Below, piece by piece: positions 10,349-19,486 of a DNA stretch of 64,000 nt. How positions within the stretch are numbered: position 1 is the first letter of the stretch; every line of letters begins with the position of its first letter. A program made the position numbers and the translations under genes. The notes beneath the pieces are model-generated. The model was not told the origin of the DNA. It searched no databases and worked only from the letters and a program-made list of their open reading frames with translations. Source of the DNA: Sphingomonadales bacterium (lineage in GTDB: Bacteria; Pseudomonadota; Alphaproteobacteria; Sphingomonadales; Sphingomonadaceae); the NCBI GenBank assembly GCA_027483465.1, contig JAIXUQ010000088.1, positions 1 through 64,000 on the forward strand, given 5' to 3'.

Positions 10349-12277
10349 TCACTGGGCCAACGCGGCCCGTGCCGCCGCTGCGCCCCCCACCACCGGGAGG
10401 GCGACATGGCTGGGCCGGGTGCCGTCCCGCCACACGCCTTGCGTGGCCTTCACATAATCCTTGGGCTCGGCATGGAAGATATTGGGAACAAAGCTTTGCG
10501 GGTTGCGGTCATAGAGCGGGAACCAGCTGGATTGCACCTGCACCATCAGCCGGTGCCCGGCCGGGATGACATGGTTCACGCCCGGCAGCAGGAAGCGGTA
10601 GCGTTCGGCCTTGCCGGGCGTCAGCGGCCCCGGCGTATCGAACCCCTTCACGTAGCGGCCGCGGAAAATCTCCATGCCGATGCCCAGTTGCAGGCCGGCC
10701 AGTTCCGGCTGTGCGCTGTTTTCCTCTGGAAAAACATCGATCAGCTTCACCACCCAGTCACTGTCCGTGCCCGAGGTGGAGGCAAAGAGATTGGCTTCCG
10801 GCTGGCCGTGGATCTGCAGCGGCGCCTTCAGCGGGGCCGAGACATAGGTGACCACATCCGGCCTGGTGCTGGCATGGCGCTGGTCGCTCACCAGCCAGGC
10901 GCCCCACATCGCCCGGTCGCGCACATTCACCGGCACCGGCACGAATGGCACCGGATGCGCCGGATCAGAGACATAGTCATCATGCGCCGCCTTGGCGGTG
11001 GGCGGGTTGAGCGACAGGCTGAACCGGTCATCAAGATAGAGGTTGACCGTCTCGCCGGCCGGGAAGCGGTCATGCCGTTCCCACCTGTCGGCCCCCACCG
11101 CATAGGTGAGCACCGGCGGCGTGTCGAACGGCTTGGCACCAGGCCGCAAGTGACTGTCAAGAAACGGTTTCATCACGTCGCGGCGGAATTGCAGGCCGGT
11201 GTCGCCGGCAAATTTCAGCACCCCCAGCGCTGATCCGTCATAGTTCACGCCGGAATGGCGCCACGGCCCGATCACGATGGAGAGAAGCCTGTTGTCCTTG
11301 TCCTTGGGTTCCAGCGCGCGATAGACCGCCGGCGCGCCATAGCTGTCCTCCTGGTCCCACTGGCCCACCACCAGCATGGTCGGCACCGTCAGCGGCCGGC
11401 TGCCCAGGATCTTGTCCAGCGCCTGGCCCTGCCACCAGGCGTCATAGGAGGGGTGCTCCAGCAGCTTCTTCACGCCAGGCAATTGATCCAATTGGTATTT
11501 TTTCACATAGGCGCCCACCGATCCGGCGGCCAGATATTCGGCATAATAGTCGCGCCGGCCCATCGCCACCGGGTCACCGCCGGTCTTGGCAGCGGTCTGC
11601 CCGGTGAAATAATCCAGCATGGTCTGGCGGAAGGCGCCGTTGTGGAACCAGTCGTCCCCCATCCAGCCATCGACCATGGGGGACATCGGCACCGCCGCCT
11701 TCAGGGCCGGGTGGGGATCAACCAGCGCCATCAGGCTGGTGAAGCCGGGGTAGGATGAGCCGGTGATCGCCACGTTCCCATTGGATTCGCTCACATTTTT
11801 CACCAGCCAGTCGATCGTGTCCCAGGCATCGGTGCTGTGATCGACTGGCGTGGGGTTGAGCGGCCCGCGCAGCGGCCGCGTCATCACATAATCGCCTTCG
11901 GATTTGTTGAGGCCGCGCACGTCCTGATAGACGCGGATATAGCCGTCCTCCACCAGTTCGCGATCGGAAATGGGAAGGATTTCCGTGATTTGCTGGCTGG
12001 GGTTGCGCTGCGTCGCCCGCCCCGCATTATAGGGCGTGCGGGTGAGCAGCATCGGCCCGGCGCTGGTGCCCTTCTTCATCACGATCACGGTGAACAGCTT
12101 CACCCCGTCGCGCATCGGGATCATCACCTCGCGCCGCACATAATCGGCGGCGGGCGTGGTGGCGGTGAATTTCGTGGCCACATCCGGGGCCATGGTGGGC
12201 GTTTGCGCGCCCGCGGTGGCCGCAAACAGGGCGCTGGTGACGGCCACGAGGGCGCGGGTGACGGCTGTATGGGCCAT
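10349..12277 (-). CDS. CocE/NonD family (peptidase S15-like) hydrolase, secreted
   Basis: The protein is 642 aa with a signal peptide (MAHTAVTRALVAVTSALFAATAGA). The alpha/beta hydrolase core follows: MPMRDGVKLFTVI, then the nucleophile elbow GSSYPGF with the active serine around residue 170, and a C-terminal jelly-roll domain of X-Pro dipeptidyl-peptidase type (HVIPAGHRLMVQVQSSWFP). Relatives cleave acyl esters or amides such as cocaine and glutaryl-7-ACA, or N-terminal dipeptides; the natural substrate cannot be told. Likely periplasmic. MAPEG gene follows directly. Confidence 0.9.
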   Translation of the reverse strand: MAHTAVTRALVAVTSALFAATAGAQTPTMAPDVATKFTATTPAADYVRREVMIPMRDGVKLFTVIVMKKGTSAGPMLLTRTPYNAGRATQRNPSQQITEILPISDRELVEDGYIRVYQDVRGLNKSEGDYVMTRPLRGPLNPTPVDHSTDAWDTIDWLVKNVSESNGNVAITGSSYPGFTSLMALVDPHPALKAAVPMSPMVDGWMGDDWFHNGAFRQTMLDYFTGQTAAKTGGDPVAMGRRDYYAEYLAAGSVGAYVKKYQLDQLPGVKKLLEHPSYDAWWQGQALDKILGSRPLTVPTMLVVGQWDQEDSYGAPAVYRALEPKDKDNRLLSIVIGPWRHSGVNYDGSALGVLKFAGDTGLQFRRDVMKPFLDSHLRPGAKPFDTPPVLTYAVGADRWERHDRFPAGETVNLYLDDRFSLSLNPPTAKAAHDDYVSDPAHPVPFVPVPVNVRDRAMWGAWLVSDQRHASTRPDVVTYVSAPLKAPLQIHGQPEANLFASTSGTDSDWVVKLIDVFPEENSAQPELAGLQLGIGMEIFRGRYVKGFDTPGPLTPGKAERYRFLLPGVNHVIPAGHRLMVQVQSSWFPLYDRNPQSFVPNIFHAEPKDYVKATQGVWRDGTRPSHVALPVVGGAAAARAALAQ

Positions 12278-12365
12278 GATCGTCTGTCTCCTCCGCTGCC
12301 GTTCATGGCCTGTTGCAAGCCGGCTTGGCAATGGCCATAACGCCCCTCCGGAAAAGGATCAGACC

Positions 12366-12914
12366 ATGCGCCAGCCTGTCGCCCTCTTTCTGCTGCTGGC
12401 TGCCCAGCCGGCGCTGGCGGCCGATCCGCCGCCGCCCCCACCCCCGCCGGCTGTTGTCCAGAAACTGCTCGATTGCCGCGGCCTTGCGGATGCGGCGGCG
12501 CGGCTGGCGTGTCTGGATGAAGGCGTGGCGGCGCTGGCCGGCGCGGTGGCCAGCCGTGACGTGCTGGTGGCCGACAAGGACCAGGTGAAAAAGGCCAAGC
12601 GCAGTCTGTTCGGCGTCACGCTGCCCAATTTCAACCTGTTTGGCGAGACCAAGGACGGCGCGGGCGAGAAGAGCGACGAGCGCGGCGCGCTGACCGAGAT
12701 CGAGGCCAGCATCACCTGGGCGAAGCTGATGCGCGGCGGCAACTGGCTGCTGGTGCTGGATGACGAGACGCGCTGGCTGCAAACCGATGGCGCCGAACTG
12801 CGCCGCGATCCCCGCCCCGGCATGAAAATCCGTATCCGCCGCGCCGCAATGGGCAGTTTCCTCGCCAATATCGAGGGCCAATATGCCGTGCGCCTGCGCC
12901 GGCTTGTCGATTAG
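12366..12914 (+). CDS. Secreted protein of unknown function
   Basis: The protein is 182 aa, starting at MRQPVALFLLLAAQPALAA (signal peptide), then a run of eight prolines. Residues about 35-55 carry LLDCRGLADAAARLACLD, a paired-cysteine motif seen in several periplasmic proteins, with a disulfide likely. The C-terminal half (EASITWAKLMRGGNWLLVLDD to GQYAVRLRRLVD) looks like a small beta fold. Divergent from the CocE-type hydrolase and converging on the dioxygenase gene. Function unknown. Confidence 0.7.
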   Translation: MRQPVALFLLLAAQPALAADPPPPPPPPAVVQKLLDCRGLADAAARLACLDEGVAALAGAVASRDVLVADKDQVKKAKRSLFGVTLPNFNLFGETKDGAGEKSDERGALTEIEASITWAKLMRGGNWLLVLDDETRWLQTDGAELRRDPRPGMKIRIRRAAMGSFLANIEGQYAVRLRRLVD

Positions 12915-12917
12915 CGC

Positions 12918-13655
12918 CTAAAGGTTCCGGAACCAGCCGGTGATGGCATAGCGGCCGGGCGGCGCGAACGGCGGCACATGGCTCACCTGGTGGCGCATCG
13001 GCACCAGGAACAGGTTCAGCGTGTTGAAGCGTGGCATGAAGCCGGCGGTGATGTTGCCGGCGGCATCGAGGAAATTGAGATAGCCGCCCCAGTCCGGCTT
13101 CCAGTCCCTGGCCAGGTTGAGCACATAGGCCAGCCGCCGGCCTTCGTGCGCCACCAGATCATCATGCTCGGTCAGGAAATGCCCGCCGGCATAGAGCGTG
13201 GCCTGCGCATCGGCGCGGATGATGTCATCATGGCCCGACACCGCGCGGGCAAAGGCCAGGCTGGGTTCGGCGTTGATCTCCTCCAGCAGTTGATAGAGCG
13301 GGTGGCCGGGGTGCCATTGCTGCACATAGGCTTCAACCAGCGGATATTGGCCATAAAGAAAGGCAAAGCGCCCGGCCCCGGCAGCACTGGCGGCGGCATT
13401 GCCCATCGCCGCCTTCTGCGCCGGCGCCATGGAGCGCAGCTGTTCGGGCCGCACATGCTGGCCGCCCGGCTGGCCATCGCCGGCCCAGGCGAGGCCAAAG
13501 GGCGTCTGTTGCCGCAGGATCTGCCACAGCGCCTCGGCCGCTGCCGGCACCAGCGCCTCCTCCACCTGCACGATGCGGTTGGCGGCCAGCGCGGCGGCGA
13601 TGGCCGGCACGTCCAGCGCCGGGTTGAGCGCGAACAGGGCGGGGGCGCCGCTCAC
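12918..13655 (-). CDS. 2-oxoglutarate/Fe(II)-dependent dioxygenase (prolyl hydroxylase type)
   Basis: The protein is 245 aa, read from a GTG at 13655 that overlaps the stop of the upstream M23 gene (GTGA). The double-stranded beta-helix core is visible: iron ligands in FLTEHDDL (His-x-Asp type), a distal His in MRHQVSHVPP, and Arg in PPGRYAITGWFR for 2-oxoglutarate; GGYLNFLD lies between. Such proteins hydroxylate a protein or small-molecule side chain. The four-base overlap implies translational coupling to the peptidase gene, but a functional link is not evident. Confidence 0.85.
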   Translation of the reverse strand: MSGAPALFALNPALDVPAIAAALAANRIVQVEEALVPAAAEALWQILRQQTPFGLAWAGDGQPGGQHVRPEQLRSMAPAQKAAMGNAAASAAGAGRFAFLYGQYPLVEAYVQQWHPGHPLYQLLEEINAEPSLAFARAVSGHDDIIRADAQATLYAGGHFLTEHDDLVAHEGRRLAYVLNLARDWKPDWGGYLNFLDAAGNITAGFMPRFNTLNLFLVPMRHQVSHVPPFAPPGRYAITGWFRNL

Positions 13656-14512
13656 CGGCCGGCCAGATCGGTGCGCGGCGGCAGCGGCGGCAGCAGCGGC
13701 AGCGGGTCCACCTTCACGCCGTGCCAGGTCATGCCCCAGTGCAGGTGCGGCCCGGTGGAGCGGCCGGTGGTGCCGATGCGGCCCAGTTCCTGCCCCTGCG
13801 CCACGATCTCGCCGGGCTTCACCATGATGCGTGACAGGTGCAGGAACACCGAATGCAGGCCCTGGCCATGATCCAGGATGATGATATTGCCTTCCAGGCT
13901 GAACGGCCCGTCGCTGGCCAGCCGCACGATGCCGGCGATCGGCGCCGTCACCCTGGTGCCGTGCGGGGCGGCGATGTCCAGCCCGGCATGATAGGCCGCC
14001 GCCCGCTCGCCATAGATGCGCTGCGAACCAAACACGCCGGAAATCCGCCCCACCGCCGGCCACTGGAATTGCGCCTGCCAGAAGGGCCAGGGCGTGGTTT
14101 CGGCGCGCGCTGCCTTGATGGCGTCTGTCTCGGCCTTGCGCAGTTTTTCCCAGAACGGGTTGGGCGCGGCGTTGGGATTCTGGTTGACCAGCCGCGCCGG
14201 CAGCCGGTCAATGTCCCAGGTGCCGGCGCTGATGCGCAGGGGGCGGCTGGCGCTGCGGCCGTCGGGCGTCACCCAGGCCAGGCGGTGATCGCCGCTGGCA
14301 TCGCGATCAATGCCCAGCATGTAATGGCCATCGGCGGTGAGGGTGACGGGCGCATCATCCAGCGTGAGCGCGCGGCTGCCGGGTGGCAGCGCCCCGCGCA
14401 CCAGTTCGCCCTGCCGCACCACCAGCGGATCGGCCACCACCAGCGGCAGCGGGCTGGCGGCGGCCACCAGGCCGGCGCCAATGCCCAGCAGCGGGATGGC
14501 CAGAAATTTCAT
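13652..14512 (-). CDS. M23 family metallopeptidase, periplasmic
   Basis: The protein is 286 aa from ATG 14512 (MKFLAIPLLGIGAGLVAAAS, signal peptide); a TTG seven codons upstream is less likely. The LytM/M23 domain occupies the last 130 residues: YHAGLDIAAPHGT with the first zinc His and Asp, and GPHLHWGMTWHG with the HxH ligands. The N-terminal part is a beta-rich domain found in periplasmic M23 proteins. It likely cuts peptidoglycan peptide bridges or activates an amidase. Followed with overlap by the dioxygenase; preceded 30 bp upstream by the DUF2093 gene. Confidence 0.92.
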   Translation of the reverse strand: MKFLAIPLLGIGAGLVAAASPLPLVVADPLVVRQGELVRGALPPGSRALTLDDAPVTLTADGHYMLGIDRDASGDHRLAWVTPDGRSASRPLRISAGTWDIDRLPARLVNQNPNAAPNPFWEKLRKAETDAIKAARAETTPWPFWQAQFQWPAVGRISGVFGSQRIYGERAAAYHAGLDIAAPHGTRVTAPIAGIVRLASDGPFSLEGNIIILDHGQGLHSVFLHLSRIMVKPGEIVAQGQELGRIGTTGRSTGPHLHWGMTWHGVKVDPLPLLPPLPPRTDLAGR

Positions 14513-14542
14513 TGGCCCGGTTTCATCACGCAAGCCGCCGCA

Positions 14543-14761
14543 TCACGGAAACCGCCCCTGCGCGCGCAATTCGGCATAGCGGGCGCTGGCGATGTCGGCG
14601 TTGAAATAGGCTTCCTGCAACTCGTGGCTCCAGTAACGCAGGGCGGCCAGCGGGATGCGCTGCTGCGTCACGGCGCACAGCACATGATCGCCCGATGCCA
14701 GCACCCGGTAACTGCCGCTTTCATAATGCAGCCGGGCGGCACGGCCGAAACGATCAAGCAT
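14543..14761 (-). CDS. DUF2093 domain protein
   Basis: The protein is 72 aa and matches the short DUF2093 family typical of Alphaproteobacteria: LHYESGSYRVLASGDHV, then CAVTQQRIPLAALRYWS. It overlaps the end of xseA by one base (14761), a very conserved arrangement in this class, so it is probably translated with exonuclease VII. Function unknown; the CxxT-type segment could bind a metal or nucleic acid but only one cysteine is present. Confidence 0.88.
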   Translation of the reverse strand: MLDRFGRAARLHYESGSYRVLASGDHVLCAVTQQRIPLAALRYWSHELQEAYFNADIASARYAELRAQGRFP

Positions 14762-16215
14762 CAGAACAAACTCCCCTGCTGGGGCCGGGATGGGGGCACG
14801 GCCGGTTCACCCGTATAAACCGGGGTCTCGCCATCGCCAAAGCGGATTGTCAGGCGCGGCCGGGCGGCGGCAGCAGCGGCGCTGGCCACCACATGGCCGG
14901 CCGGATCGGTGACGATGGCATAGCCGCGGGCCAGCACCTGTTCCGGCCCCAGGCTGGCCAGCATGCGGCCGGCCTGATCGAGCCGGGCGGCGGCGGCGGC
15001 CAGCCGCTGTTCGATCAGGAAGGGGCGCAGCGCCGCGCCGCTGCGCGCCAGTTTCTGCGCGTCGGCATTGAGCGGCCGCGCCAGCGCCGGGGCCAGCCGC
15101 GCCGCGCTGCCGGCCAGCCGCTCCAGGCTGCGCGCCAGCCGGGCGCTGAGCAGCGCCGGGCGCAGCCGGCCGCCGGCGCCCGTCACCCGCAATTCCACCC
15201 GCCCCAGCCGGGCGGCCAAAGCGGTGGGCAGGCGCTGGGCCAGATCATCCACCCGCTGGGCCGAAAGCCCGATCAGGTTGCGCGGCTGCGGCAGCCGGCG
15301 GCCCAGCGCAACGCTGCGTTCGCGCCGCAATTTCCAGCCGCGCACCATGGCGGCATCCAGCCGGCCGTGCAGCATCGCCACCTGCGCTGCCAGTTCGGCG
15401 CGCACCGGCACGGCGCGCTCGGCCGCCGCCGTGGGGGTGGGGGCGCGCCAGTCGGCGGCAAAATCGATCAGGGTCGTGTCCGTCTCGTGCCCCACCGCGC
15501 TGATCAGCGGGATGCGGCTGGCGGCGGCGGCGCGCACCACGATCTCCTCGTTGAAGGCGGCCAGATCCTCGATGCTGCCGCCGCCGCGCGCCACGATGAT
15601 CAGATCGGGGCGCGGGGTGGGGCCGCCCGGCGCAATCGCGTTGAAACCGGCGATGGCGGCGGCCACCTGCGCCGCCGACGCCTCCCCCTGCACGGCCACC
15701 GGCCACACCAGCACATGGCGAGGAAAGCGATCCCCCAGCCGGTGCAGGATGTCGCGGATCACCGCGCCCGTGGGGCTGGTGATCACGCCGATCACATCGG
15801 GCAGCCAGGGCAGTTTCTGCTTGCGCGCCGGATCAAACAGGCCTTCGGCCTGCAATTTCAGCCGCCGCGCCTCGATCTGGGCCAGCAGCGCGCCCACCCC
15901 GGCCGGTTCCAGCCGATCGATGATCAGTTGATAGCGCGAGCCGCCGGGATAGGTGGTCAGCCGCCCGGTGGCGATCACCTCCATCCCGTCTTCGGGGCGG
16001 AAGCTCAATCCGGCGGCCACGCCCTTCCACATCGCCAGTTCCAGCACGGCGCGCTCGTCCTTCAGCCGGCCATACCAGTGGCCGCTGGTCTGGCGGCGGA
16101 ACTGCGACAGCTCCCCGCGCACCCGCACCTGCCCAAACGCCGCCTCAACGGTGCGCTTCACCGCGCCGGCAATTTCCGACACGCTATATTCGGGGGTGTT
16201 GATCGTGCTGGCCAC
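14761..16215 (-). CDS. xseA: Exodeoxyribonuclease VII large subunit
   Basis: The protein is 484 aa. An N-terminal OB-fold ([20 protein letters not shown]) is followed by the catalytic core with [14 protein letters not shown] and [17 protein letters not shown], and a long coiled C-terminal region. With XseB it degrades single-stranded DNA to oligonucleotides in both directions. The small-subunit gene xseB is not in the window. The gene converges with nothing; DUF2093 follows with a one-base overlap. A divergent large unknown gene is not involved: 66 bp separate its start from the end of that upstream gene. Confidence 0.97.
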   Translation of the reverse strand: MASTINTPEYSVSEIAGAVKRTVEAAFGQVRVRGELSQFRRQTSGHWYGRLKDERAVLELAMWKGVAAGLSFRPEDGMEVIATGRLTTYPGGSRYQLIIDRLEPAGVGALLAQIEARRLKLQAEGLFDPARKQKLPWLPDVIGVITSPTGAVIRDILHRLGDRFPRHVLVWPVAVQGEASAAQVAAAIAGFNAIAPGGPTPRPDLIIVARGGGSIEDLAAFNEEIVVRAAAASRIPLISAVGHETDTTLIDFAADWRAPTPTAAAERAVPVRAELAAQVAMLHGRLDAAMVRGWKLRRERSVALGRRLPQPRNLIGLSAQRVDDLAQRLPTALAARLGRVELRVTGAGGRLRPALLSARLARSLERLAGSAARLAPALARPLNADAQKLARSGAALRPFLIEQRLAAAAARLDQAGRMLASLGPEQVLARGYAIVTDPAGHVVASAAAAAARPRLTIRFGDGETPVYTGEPAVPPSRPQQGSLF

Positions 16216-16281
16216 GGCTTTCCGTTATCGCACTGGCCCCAAACTGCAAAGCCTGCCCGCCGGCCGATGCCACCGGTCGAC

Positions 16282-18099
16282 TCAGCAGGCCCGGCCGCAG
16301 GCGGCCCGCTCCATCACCTGTTCAAACGGCGTGCCAAAGGCGCGGCCGGGCGGCTTCACATCGGGGCGGCGGGCATCATCGGCAGCGCTGGCCACCCGGC
16401 TGGCCAGCCGGTCCTGATACTCGCGGGCGCTGATCCGGCCATCCGCGCTGACGGTGAAGACCTGATCCAGGCTGGCCGGAATGCTGGGCATGCGCAGGCC
16501 AAACACCCAGGTGGGATTGTTGAGGGTGAACTGGCAGCGCACCTGTGGCGCGGTGCCGGTGCAGCGGGTGTTGCTCACCTCGAACCGGTCGATGATCATC
16601 GGCGCCCCCAGCATGCGGCGCACCACATTGCCGTTGCCGTCCAGTTCCACGGCGTCGCCCCAGAAATCCAGATGCGCCTGCACGATGGCCCCTTCGATAT
16701 CGGCATTGCGCAACTCCCCGCGGGCCAGCCGTTCGCGGCGGGCGGCGGCCTCACGCGCGGCGGCCGCCTCGGCCACGGCCGCCTCATGGGCGGCGCGGGC
16801 TTCGGCCAGCCGGGCCTCTTCGGCCTTCAGCGCGGCCAGCCGCTGGGTGGCGGCGGCCAGCGCCTCCTCGCGGCCGGGCGCATCGGCAAACAGGCTGGAC
16901 AGGCGCAGGCTGTTGATCTGCGCTTCCAGCGCGGTGGCGCTGGGCGCGGCGGCGGCCATCGCGGCGACACCTTCGGCAAACCGGTCCTGCCGGGCGGCGG
17001 TGGCGGCGGCCAGTTCGCCCGGCGTGCGGATGGCCAGCGGGTTGTTGAGGCTGGCGACGCAGTTTTCCAGCCCCCGGCCGAACAGATCGAGCCCGGCCAG
17101 CGGCGCGATGCTGCCGGCATCGGGCGGCAGCGCCTGCACGGCTTCGGCAAAGGCGGCATCATAGGCGATGACAGCGGCGGCCAGCGTGGCCAGCGCTTCC
17201 TTCACGGCGGCCTGGTGTTCGGGATCGTTGGCCGCCGCCGCAATCGCCGGGCCGCCGGCCTGCAACCGCTCGATGGCGCCCCGGCGCTTGATGTTGGACC
17301 AGACATAGCGATCATCATAGGGCCGGCCAAAGAGGCTCTGGCGGGCGCGGGCCCGCCACACCAGCAGGGCCTCCTCCCGGCTGAGATCGGCGGTTTCCAG
17401 GTCCCTGTCGAACGTGTGCAGGCGCAGCGCGTCCATATGCTCGCGGCGTTCCACCAGCCGGCGCAGGGCGGTGTTGGCGCTTTCCACCTGTTCGGCCGCA
17501 GCCGTGAGCGCCGCGCCCAGTTGCGGCGCCTTCAGCGCGCATTGCGGCAGGCGGGTGCGGACGACGCCCAGCTGGTTGCGCCCGGCCAGCCAGCCGGCCA
17601 GCTGGCCGCTGATGTTGGTGCCGACAACATGGATCAGGCTGGATTGCCGATCGAGCCGGAGCTGCCCGATCATGCGCTGGGGGCTGCACACGCCATCAAA
17701 GCGCAGGCGCTTGCCCGCCGCCAGCGCGCACCCACCCAGCGACATCGTGCCCGACAGCGGCAGTTCGATGCGGGGCGCGCCGCTGTTGAGGCTGGTCAGC
17801 CGGGCCGAACCGCTGACGCTGCCATCGGCCGCCGGCGTGATGCGCCATTCGATCACCGCCGTGGGCATCGGCTCCTCGCGCGGGCGCGGCTGATCCGGCA
17901 CCAGTTCGGGATCGAGATGACCGGGAATGAACCGGGTGACGTAGGTGATTTCCTTCCACTCCGTTCCGCTCAGGCTGGTGGGCAGGCCGCCCGGCAGATC
18001 GGGCAGGGCGGCCGGTTCGGCGCTGCGGGCCGGGGCGGCGGCCAGCAGCGGCAGCGCCGCCAGCAGATGCAGGGTGCGGGCAAGGAAGGCTGTGGGCAT
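16282..18099 (-). CDS. Large secreted protein of unknown function
   Basis: The protein is 605 aa. It begins with a signal peptide (MPTAFLARTLHLLAALPLLAAAPARS) and has three visible zones: an N-terminal region (to about 180) with beta character and two cysteines, a long helical Ala/Arg/Glu-rich middle (about 185-480, for example LAALKAEEARLAEARAAHEA) that likely forms coiled coil, and a C-terminal beta region (about 490-605) with CTGTAPQVRCQFTLNNPTW. It ends in AACGRAC. I recognise no family. It probably acts in the periplasm or envelope; it stands alone, divergent from purD. Confidence 0.65.
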   Translation of the reverse strand: MPTAFLARTLHLLAALPLLAAAPARSAEPAALPDLPGGLPTSLSGTEWKEITYVTRFIPGHLDPELVPDQPRPREEPMPTAVIEWRITPAADGSVSGSARLTSLNSGAPRIELPLSGTMSLGGCALAAGKRLRFDGVCSPQRMIGQLRLDRQSSLIHVVGTNISGQLAGWLAGRNQLGVVRTRLPQCALKAPQLGAALTAAAEQVESANTALRRLVERREHMDALRLHTFDRDLETADLSREEALLVWRARARQSLFGRPYDDRYVWSNIKRRGAIERLQAGGPAIAAAANDPEHQAAVKEALATLAAAVIAYDAAFAEAVQALPPDAGSIAPLAGLDLFGRGLENCVASLNNPLAIRTPGELAAATAARQDRFAEGVAAMAAAAPSATALEAQINSLRLSSLFADAPGREEALAAATQRLAALKAEEARLAEARAAHEAAVAEAAAAREAAARRERLARGELRNADIEGAIVQAHLDFWGDAVELDGNGNVVRRMLGAPMIIDRFEVSNTRCTGTAPQVRCQFTLNNPTWVFGLRMPSIPASLDQVFTVSADGRISAREYQDRLASRVASAADDARRPDVKPPGRAFGTPFEQVMERAACGRAC

Positions 18100-18204
18100 G
18101 GCTTCACCTCAGTCTATGGCCGGCGGCAGTGCCACCATGGCCATAAACGCCCGCCAGCGGCAAAGCGGCTTGCCGCGACATTTTGGCATGGGTAAGGGAG
18201 GGCC

Positions 18205-19461
18205 ATGAGCATCGTCCCTGATTCCCTCAATATTCTGGTGCTTGGGGGTGGGGGGCGCGAGCATGCGCTGTGCTGGCGCCTGAGCCAGTCGCCGCGTTGT
18301 GCCCGGCTGATCTGCGCGCCGGGCAATGCCGGCATCGCCGCCGTGGCCGAATGCATCAGCATCAGCATCACCGATGGCGCCGCCGTGCTGGCGCTGGTGC
18401 GTGACCATGCCATCGGCCTGGTGGTGGTGGGCCCGGAAGCGCCGCTGGTGGCCGGGGTCGCCGATGCGCTGCGCGCCGCCGGGGTGCCGGTGCTGGGGCC
18501 ATCGGCGGCGGCCGCCCAGCTGGAAGCCTCCAAGGGCTTCACCAAGGATCTGTGCGCCGCCCATGGCATTCCCACCGCCCGCTTCCGGCGCTTTGCCGAT
18601 GCGGCCGAGGCGCATCATTATGTGGCGGTCCACCCGCTGCCGGTGGTGGTGAAGGCCGATGGCCTGGCCGGCGGCAAGGGCGTGACCGTGGCCGAAACCA
18701 ACGAGGAAGGGCTGGCGGCGCTGGCCGAAATCCATGGCCCGGTGGTGGTGGAACAATGCCTGGAAGGGCCGGAGGCCAGCCTGTTCATCCTGACCGATGG
18801 CGAGACGGTGCGGCTGCTGCCCACCGCGCAGGATCACAAGCGGCTGCGCGATGGCGACCAGGGGCCCAACACCGGCGGCATGGGCGCGATCTCGCCCAGC
18901 CCGCGCCTGACGCCCGACCTGATCGATCGCGCGATGGCCGAAATCGTGACGCCCACGCTGGCGGCGATGAAGGCGCGCGGCACGCCGTTCCAGGGCTTTC
19001 TCTACGCCGGGCTGATGCTGACGGCCGATGGCCCGCAGCTGATCGAATACAACGTGCGGCTGGGCGATCCCGAAGCCCAGGTGCTCATGCTGCGGCTGGC
19101 CAGCGATGCGGTGGAACTGCTGTGGGCGGCGGCCACCGGCCATCTGGCCGATGTGGAGCCGCAGTTCAGCGAAGATGCCGCCGTGACCATCGTGATGGCG
19201 GCCAATGGCTATCCGTGGCGGCCGGTGATGGGCACCGCCATCGAGGGCGTGGCCGCCGCCGAGGCGCTGGGCGTGACGGTGTTTCACGCCGGCACCCGCC
19301 TGAGCGAGGATGGCCGGCTGGTGGCGGCCGGCGGCCGGGTGCTCAATGTCTCGGCGCTGGGCCATGATATTTCCGAGGCGCGCGCGCTCGCCTATGCCGC
19401 TATGCGCAAGATCAGGTGGCATGGCGGCCATTTCCGGCGGGATATCGGCAAGCCCGATTGA
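18205..19461 (+). CDS. purD: Phosphoribosylamine--glycine ligase
   Basis: The protein is 418 aa, an ATP-grasp enzyme of purine synthesis joining glycine to phosphoribosylamine to make GAR. N-terminal GGGGREHALCWRL, GPEAPLVAGVADALR, central QDHKRLRDGDQGPNTGG, MGAISPSPRLTP, and EYNVRLGDPEAQ with the metal-binding residues are all present. AGGGAGG sits before the start. It is followed after 25 bp by an unrelated kinase-like gene on the same strand. Confidence 0.98.
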   Translation: MSIVPDSLNILVLGGGGREHALCWRLSQSPRCARLICAPGNAGIAAVAECISISITDGAAVLALVRDHAIGLVVVGPEAPLVAGVADALRAAGVPVLGPSAAAAQLEASKGFTKDLCAAHGIPTARFRRFADAAEAHHYVAVHPLPVVVKADGLAGGKGVTVAETNEEGLAALAEIHGPVVVEQCLEGPEASLFILTDGETVRLLPTAQDHKRLRDGDQGPNTGGMGAISPSPRLTPDLIDRAMAEIVTPTLAAMKARGTPFQGFLYAGLMLTADGPQLIEYNVRLGDPEAQVLMLRLASDAVELLWAAATGHLADVEPQFSEDAAVTIVMAANGYPWRPVMGTAIEGVAAAEALGVTVFHAGTRLSEDGRLVAAGGRVLNVSALGHDISEARALAYAAMRKIRWHGGHFRRDIGKPD

Positions 19462-19486
19462 GCCGCCCGGCGTTGGGGAGGCGCGG

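Noticed and set aside
14695-18195. 1166-codon open frame on the plus strand over xseA and its neighbour
   Set aside because: Low-complexity translation, spans two real minus-strand genes, no ribosome site.
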